A stretch of DNA of 64,000 nucleotides from PALSA-1440 sp050011195 (lineage in GTDB: Bacteria; Verrucomicrobiota; Verrucomicrobiia; Limisphaerales; UBA8199). Shown here piece by piece: positions 57,626 through 64,000 of this stretch. Where the stretch lies: positions 8,080-72,079 of the forward strand of contig JBEKJO010000008.1 of assembly GCA_050011195.1 (NCBI GenBank), written 5' to 3'. The translations under genes were made by a program, and so were the position numbers. Positions within the stretch are counted from its first letter, which is position 1; every line of letters begins with the position of its first letter. Below the pieces are notes generated by a model. That model was given only the letters and a program-made list of their open reading frames with translations, was not told the origin of the DNA and did no database searches.

Positions 57626-58420
57626 TTAACGTACCTTCTTCGGCAAGGCGCGGGTTGCGCCGGTGGAAATGCCGCCATCTACCAGCAGGGTCTGGCCCGT
57701 GATGTAGGCGCTGGCATCGGATGCCAGAAACACCACTGCCCCATCCAGGTCCTGCGGCTGGCCAGGACGTTTGAGCGGGATGCGGTCGCAGAGGTATTCG
57801 ACCCATTCCTGGTTTTCGTACATGACCGCGTTCTGTTGGGTCCTGAACCAGCCCGGGGCCAGGCAATTCACCGTGATGCCGTGAATGCCCCAATCGTCGG
57901 CGAGGCTCATGGTGAGCTGTTTGACGCCCCCGCGGCTGGCGCCGTAGGGCCCGAGACCGGCGTAGCCAGCGACACAGGTAACAGAGCCGATGTTGATGAT
58001 GCGACCGTATTTCCTCGATATCATGTGGCGCGCCACCGCTTGCGACACGAAGAAGGTGCCACGCAAGTTGGTATCGAGCACCAGGTTCCAATCGTCCCAG
58101 GTGATTTCCACCGCTGGTTTGCGAACATTGCAGCCAGCGTTATTGACCAGCACATCGATTTTCCCGTAGTGCGAGACGGCGGCCTCGACCATTGCCTGAA
58201 TGCTGCCGGAACTGCGCACATCAAGTGGCAGCGGCAGTGCTCGGCGGCCAAGAGCTTGAATCTCAGCCTGGAACAGCGCGAGCGTCGCCGGGTCGCGACT
58301 GGTGATGACGAGGTCAGCGCCAGCCCGCGCCAGCGCGCGGCCGAAGTATTGGCCAAGCCCGCGGCTGGCGCCGGTGACAATGGCCACCTTGCCAGTAAGA
58401 TCAAATGGGTTCTCGCTCAT
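57626..58420 (-). CDS. SDR-family oxidoreductase with Arg at the catalytic Lys
   Basis: 264 residues from the ATG at 58420 (GAGGATGAAT precedes; ATGs at 58426 and 58432 are alternatives). Rossmann 'VTGASRGLG' (about 15-23) and 'NNAG'. The active-site YxxxK reads 'YGASR' (Tyr about 159, Arg about 163), so the invariant Lys is Arg. The C-terminus 'TGQTLLVDGG' is intact. Closest in style to gluconate 5-dehydrogenase/2-keto-3-deoxy-sugar dehydrogenases. The neighbouring alcohol dehydrogenase and transporter suggest sugar or sugar-acid catabolism. Confidence 0.85.
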   Translation of the reverse strand: MSENPFDLTGKVAIVTGASRGLGQYFGRALARAGADLVITSRDPATLALFQAEIQALGRRALPLPLDVRSSGSIQAMVEAAVSHYGKIDVLVNNAGCNVRKPAVEITWDDWNLVLDTNLRGTFFVSQAVARHMISRKYGRIINIGSVTCVAGYAGLGPYGASRGGVKQLTMSLADDWGIHGITVNCLAPGWFRTQQNAVMYENQEWVEYLCDRIPLKRPGQPQDLDGAVVFLASDASAYITGQTLLVDGGISTGATRALPKKVR

Positions 58421-58450
58421 ATTCATCCTCATCTTCGCTCTTGCTCCCCT

Positions 58451-58476
58451 TCACGATTCACGCCCCACGCATCACG
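58451..58476. repeat. Dispersed repeat D copy at the alcohol dehydrogenase 3' end
   Basis: TCACGATTCACGCCCCACGC plus ATCACG; the last bases supply the stop codon of the alcohol dehydrogenase (58472-58474). Confidence 0.55.
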
Positions 58477-59503
58477 GCTTCAGCACGACCTTGAGCAAGC
58501 CTGGTTCCTTTCGATAGAGGCGCTCGAACCAGGCCGCGCCTTCGGCCAGCGGGGCGGTGGCGCTGATCAGTGGAGCTGCCCGCAGCGCGCCGCGCGCCAG
58601 CATATCAAGGCAAGCCGGATATTCCCCTTGCGAGGCGCATGAACCGTAGATAGTCAGTTCGCGCGTCACCGCCGTCTGCAACGGGAACTCGGTCTTCGGT
58701 GTGACGTTGCCGATGAGGGTTGCCCTGCCGCCTTTGCGCAAGCAACGCAGGGCCAGGTCCACGGTCGTCGCCACGCCCACAGCCTCGAAGGCAAGGTCAG
58801 CCCCCAGCCCTTGCGTGAGACGGAGAATCGCCGCGAGGGCATCCTCGGTCGAGGAGTTGATGATACTCGTCGCGCCGAGCTTTGCAGCCAGGGCGAGTCT
58901 GTCCTCCGCAATGTCCACGGCGATGAGCCGCCCGCAGCCGGCTTGGCTTAACGCTTGTACCAGCGCCAGGCCGATCATCCCCGCGCCCACAACCACAACG
59001 GTGTCGTTCAACGTTGGCGGCGCGCGGCGAATCGCGTGCAAGCCAATGGCGAAAGGCTCAACCAGGGCGGCGTGCTCGAACGCCAGCCCCTCCGGCAGCC
59101 GATAAAGTATGTGTTGCGGCACAGCCACGAATTCAGCAAACGCACCGTTCTGCCCGTACTCTTCGCAGGAGACCCCCAGCACCCGCCGGTGATCGCACAG
59201 GTTGATCAGGCCGCGCCGGCAAAACTCACAGTACCCGCAATAGATGGTCGAGTCGAAGGTGACACAGTCACCCGCCGCCCAGCCAGTCACGCCGCTGCCG
59301 ACCCTAGAGATGACGCCCGCTGCCTCGTGGCCCATGATGATGGGAGGCCGGCGACGGCCCGTGCTGCCGTCCATGCCATGCACGTCGCTGCCGCAAATGC
59401 CGCAGGCTTTGACCGCGACCAGCACTTCTGCCGGACCGGCCTCCGGGACCGGCGCCTCTTCGCAGGCCAAGTGCTTGTATTCTTTGAGAACCAGGGCTTT
59501 CAT
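58472..59503 (-). CDS. Zinc-dependent alcohol/polyol dehydrogenase (MDR family)
   Basis: 343 residues. Catalytic zinc: Cys in 'CGICGSDVHG' and 'GHEAAG'. Structural zinc lobe: 'YCGYCEFCRRGLINLC'. Rossmann 'VVVGAGMIGLALVQAL' with 'AVDIAEDRL' (acidic residue, NAD preference). Resembles sorbitol/galactitol-type dehydrogenases. It precedes the SDR gene on the same strand, so the two may act in consecutive sugar oxidations. Repeat D forms its last codons. Confidence 0.88.
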   Translation of the reverse strand: MKALVLKEYKHLACEEAPVPEAGPAEVLVAVKACGICGSDVHGMDGSTGRRRPPIIMGHEAAGVISRVGSGVTGWAAGDCVTFDSTIYCGYCEFCRRGLINLCDHRRVLGVSCEEYGQNGAFAEFVAVPQHILYRLPEGLAFEHAALVEPFAIGLHAIRRAPPTLNDTVVVVGAGMIGLALVQALSQAGCGRLIAVDIAEDRLALAAKLGATSIINSSTEDALAAILRLTQGLGADLAFEAVGVATTVDLALRCLRKGGRATLIGNVTPKTEFPLQTAVTRELTIYGSCASQGEYPACLDMLARGALRAAPLISATAPLAEGAAWFERLYRKEPGLLKVVLKP

Positions 59504-59641
59504 TGGATCATCTCCTGTTCATCGCCAGCCGCCTAATCGACCCTTGCGGCTTTGGATTGCGAGAACGACGAGGAGCGCCGGCGCGGACCTTTGACATGCG
59601 CTCAGTAAGGACCATCGAAACGATTCGGTCAAGCAGGAGGC

Positions 59642-60916
59642 TCAGACTGCTTTCCTGGTTGGAGCGGGCGGAAGTTGGCAAGCTGCTTGCGGGAGCAGAA
59701 AAGCGAGCGCGGCGCCCACGAGCAAGCCCGCACCCAGCGCATCGAAAGCAATGGTCAGGCTTTGGTATTCCTGCTTGAGCCAGCCCGCCATGTATGGTCC
59801 CGCAAACCCGCCCAAATTGCCGAAGGCATTGACCAACCCGATCACCAGCCCCACTGCGCGTCGGGGCAGAGTTTCGCTCGGGATGGACCAGAACGGACCC
59901 ATGGCCGCGAACGGGCCGGGGATGGCCAGGCACATCAAGACGTAGGAAATCCAGAAATGCTCTCTCAGCCCCACGCTCAGGATGAGGCTGATGCCGCTCA
60001 GAAGATAGGCCAGGGCCACATGTCCCCTGCGCTCGCGGGTCTTATCCGAGTGCCGGGAGTTGAGCACCATGACAACGGCGGTCAGGGCGTAGGGGATGCC
60101 AAACAGTACTCCATATTGCAGCCCGGTGAACGCCCGGCCTTTCAAGCTGCTCGTGAAAAAGGTCATGCAACCGTAAGCTGCGCTATTCTGCAGGAAATAC
60201 ATGGTGATGAGCACCCAAACGTGGCGCTGGCAAAAACCTGCCCATAAGGAGACGGCCTGGGGTGCTTCCAATACGTCCGATTCCTGCTGCAAGGTAGTCT
60301 CCAGGAAGCTCTTTTCCTCAGCCGAAATCCATTTCGCTTCCCGCGGATGATCGTTGATGCAGAACCACCAGACCGGCAACCAGAGCAAGGGCAGCAGACC
60401 TTCCAGGATCAGCATCTGCTGCCACCCATAGGCTCCCAGCAGCCAGCCGGTAAAGGGAGCGGTCGCGGCGACGGCCAGCGGTTGACAAAGCGTCCAATAA
60501 GCGTTGGCCCGGGCGCGTTCGCCCTGCGGGAACCAATTGGCCAGCAGCACCATCGTCGCCGGAAACACACCGCTTTCGGCAACTCCCAGCAGAAAGCGCA
60601 TCACCTCGAATTGCCTGAAGGAGCGCGCCAGACCGCAGCCGACCGCGCAGAGGCCCCAGGAAACCAGAAACAGGCTGATGATCTTACGGGCGCTCCAGGC
60701 CGTCGCCCAATAGCCGCCCGGTATCTGCAGCAGGATGTAGCCGAAAAAGAAAATGCCGGCGGCCTCTCCTTTCATCCGGTCGTCCATCAACAGGTCTTTC
60801 ATCATGGACGAGATCGTGGGATCGAGCGCCAGAGAAATGTTTGTCCGGTCTACATACGAGATGGTGTACATGACCAGCGCGACGGGAATAATGCGCAGCC
60901 AGCGTCGTTGTGTCAT
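59642..60916 (-). CDS. MFS transporter, anion:cation symporter (ExuT-like) family
   Basis: 424 residues from the ATG at 60916, twelve predicted membrane helices. 'YTISYVDRTNISLAL' is the family start motif, and 'RFLLGVAESGVFPATMVLLANWFPQGERARANA' the second. The family moves organic anions such as hexuronates, glucarate or phthalate. Position with SDR, alcohol dehydrogenase and a fucosidase suggests sugar-acid uptake. Confidence 0.88.
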   Translation of the reverse strand: MTQRRWLRIIPVALVMYTISYVDRTNISLALDPTISSMMKDLLMDDRMKGEAAGIFFFGYILLQIPGGYWATAWSARKIISLFLVSWGLCAVGCGLARSFRQFEVMRFLLGVAESGVFPATMVLLANWFPQGERARANAYWTLCQPLAVAATAPFTGWLLGAYGWQQMLILEGLLPLLWLPVWWFCINDHPREAKWISAEEKSFLETTLQQESDVLEAPQAVSLWAGFCQRHVWVLITMYFLQNSAAYGCMTFFTSSLKGRAFTGLQYGVLFGIPYALTAVVMVLNSRHSDKTRERRGHVALAYLLSGISLILSVGLREHFWISYVLMCLAIPGPFAAMGPFWSIPSETLPRRAVGLVIGLVNAFGNLGGFAGPYMAGWLKQEYQSLTIAFDALGAGLLVGAALAFLLPQAACQLPPAPTRKAV

Positions 60917-61301
60917 AGGTTCGGACACTGCGCGGACTGCATACCAGCCGCGGCGGTGAACGTCAGCATTAAAACCGTCCGGAAGCGCCAACACCTGCAC
61001 GGCATCAAGCTCGGTCCGAGCCCGGATTCTACCGGACGTCAAGGGCTTCCAGCGCGTGGCTTGCAACCAGACCTGGACCGACGCCGCTCGCGCAGCGCCT
61101 TCCACTTCACCGCATCAATCAGCTCGCGCATTTCTTCCTTGGGTGTCTTGTGCCCATTGGTGAGCAACTTCGGCATGGCCGATGGCAGCGTCTGGCGGAA
61201 ATCCGAGAGCACCCCCTGAAGGGCGGTCACCAGACTGCTGCCGGGCGCGAGAATTTGCGATTGTCAGTTGAAATAGTACATCGTCATTACGATGATTCAG
61301 C
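60917..61301. other. Gene-free divergent region
   Basis: Between the MFS transporter and the GH95 gene; probably the divergent promoters. A 63-codon frame on the minus strand (61039-61230) was not accepted as a gene. Confidence 0.5.
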
Positions 61302-63728
61302 ATGATATTTAAGATTGTCGGACTGACCCTTTTGCTCATCGCCCTCGCAACTAATGCTTCTGAAACTGCCAACGAACGCCTCTGGTATCAGCATCCCGGC
61401 AAGGAGTGGAATTCGCAGGCGCTCCATCTCGGCAATGGATATTTCGGCGCGTCGTTCTTCGGCGGCGTAAAGCAGGAGCAGTTCACGCTGGGCGAAAAGT
61501 CCTTCTGGACCGGCGGCCCCGGGGACTCAACCAACAACACCTACGGCGTCATCCCCGGGGGTAAAGACCACCTCGCGGAGATTCGCCAGCTCATCCTGGA
61601 GGGCAGAATTGCCGAGGCCGATGGGCTGTATGCACAGCACATGATGGGCGATTACTCCCGCTTCGGCGCGCTCTCCACCGTCGGCAGTCTTTACCTGAAC
61701 TTCGAGGGACACGCCGGCGCGGTCACCAACTACGTTCGTGAACTCGATCTGCATCAAGCGATTGGATCGGTCGCTTACGAGATCCAGGGCGTCCACTACC
61801 GCCGCGAGTATTTCTGCAGCTATCCTGCGCGTGCGCTGGTCATGCGGATCAGTTGCGACAAGCCTGGCGCGCTCCGCTTTGACTTGGGTATTGATGTTGC
61901 GCACAAGAAGCGCGGCCCCGCCATCAAGGTTTCGCCCGAACAGGGACTTTGGGAGCTGAGCGGGAACCTGGACGACAACAACCGGGCCTACCGGGTGAAG
62001 ATCAAAGTCCTGCCTGAAGGGGGCACGCTGGCCTCATCCCCCAAGTATGGCGGACTGCTGTTGGTGAACGGTGCAACTGCCGCTACGATCCTCTACACTG
62101 TGGCGACGGATTACCGGCTCAAGCCGCCCGCTTACCGCGGGGCCGATCCGGAGGCGATCACCGCGGGAGTTCTGAAGAAACTGGAGGGGCGCACATACCC
62201 GGCCCTCCGTGCTGAGCATGTGGCCGACTACCAGCGGCTCTATGTGCGCACGCGGTTTCACCTGGACGGTGGCATTCCTGAGCGCGAGTCGTTGCCCACG
62301 GACCAGCGTTGGGCCTTCTATGCCAAACATGACTATGCCGATATCGGCCTGAAGGAAGCGGCTTTCAACTTCGGCAAGTACCTTCTCATCAGCGCCTCCC
62401 GTCCAGGCGCGCTGCCCAGCGGCATACAGGGTCCGTGGTCCACCCACTACGCCGCTCCCTGGTCGGGAAACTACCAGATCAACATCAACATTCCGTTGAT
62501 CTACATGCCGGGGAACGCGCTGGGCCTTTCGGAGTGCAACGAGCCCTTCCTTGACTGGATCGAGGCGCTGGTTAAGCCCGGGCGGGAGGTAGCGAAGGCG
62601 TATTATGGCACCCGCGGCTGGGTCGGCCACACTACCGGCAACATCTGGGGTTACGCCAGTCCCGGAGCGGATCTGGAGTGGGGAGCATTTCCCAGCGGCG
62701 CGGCTTGGGAATGCAGGCACTTGTGGGAACAGTATGAGTTCGCCCAGGACCGCACATATCTGAAGAACCATGCCTACCCGGTGATGAAAGAGGCCGCCGA
62801 GTTCTGGCTGGAGAATCTCACCGAGTACCAGGGCTCGCTGATCGCCATCCCTGCGGTCTCCGCAGAGCAGAGATCGCCAAAGGGCTTCCTGCTGCCGCCC
62901 ATGCAGGATGTCGTCTTCGTCGGCGACTTATTCGACAACGTCATCAAGGCCTCGAAGGTGCTTGGTGTGGACACTGAGTTCCGCGAGAAAGTGGGCCAGA
63001 CGCGCGCGCGGCTGATGCCGCTGAAGATTGGCCACCTGGGGCAATTGCAGGAATGGGTTGAGGACGTGGACGATCCCAACTGCCACCATCGCCATTTCAT
63101 GCATTTGACAGCGGTTCATCCCTGCGAGCAACTCAATCCCCAGAGCGACAAGGCTCTCGCCGAGGCTGCGCGGGTCTCCATGAACCTGCGTGGCGACGGC
63201 AACAATGCCCAGCGGCTTGATCCCAATTACTCCAAACTGAAATGTTCCTGTACCCACTGCGGGGCGCCGGCTGATGCCCACATTGGCGGCAACTGGTCCC
63301 GTGCCTGGAAGTGCTGGATCTGGGCGCGACTGCTCGACGGCGATCGGGCCGACAAGATCTTCTCCGAGCTGATCGGCGAGGCCGGGATGGAAAACCTCTG
63401 CACCTACCAGCAAGTGCCGCCGAACGGCACACCCATGCAGCTCGACGGTTCGGTGACCACGCCCGGCTTCATCGCCGAAATGCTCATGCAGTCCCAGCAC
63501 GGCGAAATCGAGCTGCTTCCCGCCTTGCCGGCCGCGTGGCCGACTGGCAGCGTGAAGGGCCTGCGCGCCCGCGGCGGCTTCGAGGCAGACATCGACTGGA
63601 AGGATGGGAAACTTCAGCAGGCCACCCTCCACAGCCTGACCGGAACCGCTTGCTCCGTTCGCTACGGCCAGAAGCAGATCAACGTGACCCTGACACCCGG
63701 CACGCATAAGAAACTGTCAATTAAATGA
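61302..63728 (+). CDS. GH95 family alpha-L-fucosidase-like glycosidase
   Basis: 808 residues with signal peptide 'FKIVGLTLLLIALATNA'. GH95 layout: N-terminal beta domain ('LWYQHPGKEWNSQALHLGNG' and 'GEKSFWTGGPGD'), alpha/alpha barrel, C-terminal beta domain. The catalytic Asn pair region reads 'YQININI' (normally 'NIN.QMNYWP'), so the Asn residues are kept while the following residues differ. 'IGGNWSRAWKCWIWARLLDGDRA' is the conserved C-terminal active-site segment. Expected to release L-fucose (or L-galactose) from glycans outside the cell or in the periplasm. Confidence 0.85.
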   Translation: MIFKIVGLTLLLIALATNASETANERLWYQHPGKEWNSQALHLGNGYFGASFFGGVKQEQFTLGEKSFWTGGPGDSTNNTYGVIPGGKDHLAEIRQLILEGRIAEADGLYAQHMMGDYSRFGALSTVGSLYLNFEGHAGAVTNYVRELDLHQAIGSVAYEIQGVHYRREYFCSYPARALVMRISCDKPGALRFDLGIDVAHKKRGPAIKVSPEQGLWELSGNLDDNNRAYRVKIKVLPEGGTLASSPKYGGLLLVNGATAATILYTVATDYRLKPPAYRGADPEAITAGVLKKLEGRTYPALRAEHVADYQRLYVRTRFHLDGGIPERESLPTDQRWAFYAKHDYADIGLKEAAFNFGKYLLISASRPGALPSGIQGPWSTHYAAPWSGNYQININIPLIYMPGNALGLSECNEPFLDWIEALVKPGREVAKAYYGTRGWVGHTTGNIWGYASPGADLEWGAFPSGAAWECRHLWEQYEFAQDRTYLKNHAYPVMKEAAEFWLENLTEYQGSLIAIPAVSAEQRSPKGFLLPPMQDVVFVGDLFDNVIKASKVLGVDTEFREKVGQTRARLMPLKIGHLGQLQEWVEDVDDPNCHHRHFMHLTAVHPCEQLNPQSDKALAEAARVSMNLRGDGNNAQRLDPNYSKLKCSCTHCGAPADAHIGGNWSRAWKCWIWARLLDGDRADKIFSELIGEAGMENLCTYQQVPPNGTPMQLDGSVTTPGFIAEMLMQSQHGEIELLPALPAAWPTGSVKGLRARGGFEADIDWKDGKLQQATLHSLTGTACSVRYGQKQINVTLTPGTHKKLSIK

Positions 63729-63734
63729 ATCCAC

Positions 63735-63750
63735 CCGACAAATGTGTCGG
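63735..63750 (+). terminator. Hairpin after GH95 gene
   Basis: CCGACA-AATG-TGTCGG, a perfect 6-bp stem 7 bp after the stop; no T-run, so weak. Confidence 0.35.
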
Positions 63751-63939
63751 CTCTTGAAAGGGCCGCAGCGGCAGCGCTCGCTTACTTCGGCCGACTCCAA
63801 CGATGGTTTATCACCCGAAGATTGGTGAATGACGGGCATCAAAACGGGCACCAAAGGTGTTGGGAAGCGCTGGGGATTGTAGTAATACTAGGTTAAGTAT
63901 GTGTTGACGGTTTAGGCCGTTTCTGCCAGGCTTTGCGGC

Positions 63940-64000
63940 ATGACGCCGCAAGCACTCAAACAGCTGGACAGCCGCCTGGCGAACTTTCTGCAAGAACTGA
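63940..64000 (+). CDS. Possible transposase N-terminus, cut by window edge
   Basis: 20 codons are visible: 'MTPQALKQLDSRLANFLQEL'. The 'L..LD.RL..FL' pattern resembles the start of IS701/DDE-type transposases. Too short to be sure. Confidence 0.35.
   Translation, partial: MTPQALKQLDSRLANFLQEL

Noticed and set aside
61039..61230. Small minus-strand frame upstream of GH95
   Set aside because: Sequence such as 'TPKEEMRELIDAVKWKALRER' looks protein-like, but it has no ATG near a ribosome-binding site and I recognise no family; possibly a relic.

Overview
The window looks like a chromosomal segment of a high-GC, Gram-negative member of the Verrucomicrobiota (Pedosphaera/Limisphaerales-like). This is inferred from the content: an outer-membrane porin-cytochrome pair, a PEP-CTERM protein, the C-terminal 'GPW..L..A.SPY..P....FYRV' tail on exported proteins, several exported glycosidases, and many dispersed palindromic repeats. 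No rRNA, tRNA or CRISPR array was found.

Layout. 1-4.7 kb: two multiheme c-type cytochromes and an MtrB/PioB-like porin, a likely electron conduit across the outer membrane. 4.9-13.3 kb (minus strand): a GH2 glycosidase, a compact operon (28-residue lipopeptide-like ORF, methyltransferase, radical SAM protein, membrane protein) and an exported TIM-barrel glycosidase-like protein. 13.3-17.4 kb: accessory region with a frameshifted exported gene between direct repeats, a HipA-like kinase/DUF3037 pair, a DUF433 antitoxin with a broken partner, and hicBA. 17.5-26.4 kb (minus): overlapping recC-recB-recD. 26.5-31 kb (minus): OB-fold protein, EF-G paralogue, nucleotidyltransferase with a small partner, an HsdR remnant and a PEP-CTERM protein. 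31-32.8 kb: gene-free, repeat-rich. 32.8-38.1 kb: ribBA, ribH, mutS, hemerythrin. 38.1-43.6 kb (minus): nitroreductase, GH13, tyrS, rpsA. 43.9-47 kb: nuoBCDE. 47-50.4 kb: YfhO-like membrane protein and an OmpW-like barrel. 50.5-57.6 kb: a decayed metal-resistance locus (antitoxin remnant, frameshifted multicopper oxidase, intact RND pump and adaptor, outer-membrane factor cut by an IS21 IstB remnant). 57.6-63.7 kb: SDR, zinc alcohol dehydrogenase, MFS transporter and divergent GH95 fucosidase, a plausible fucose or sugar-acid utilisation set. The start of a possible transposase lies at the right edge.

The most unusual theme is that several unrelated short palindromic repeat families occur both between genes and in frame inside essential or DNA-repair genes (recB, recD, mutS twice, ribH, and the 5' part of nuoD). 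In recB the insert is flanked by a duplication of the host sequence. Other candidates for a second look are the lipopeptide/radical SAM operon, the porin-cytochrome conduit and the HipA-like/DUF3037 pair.
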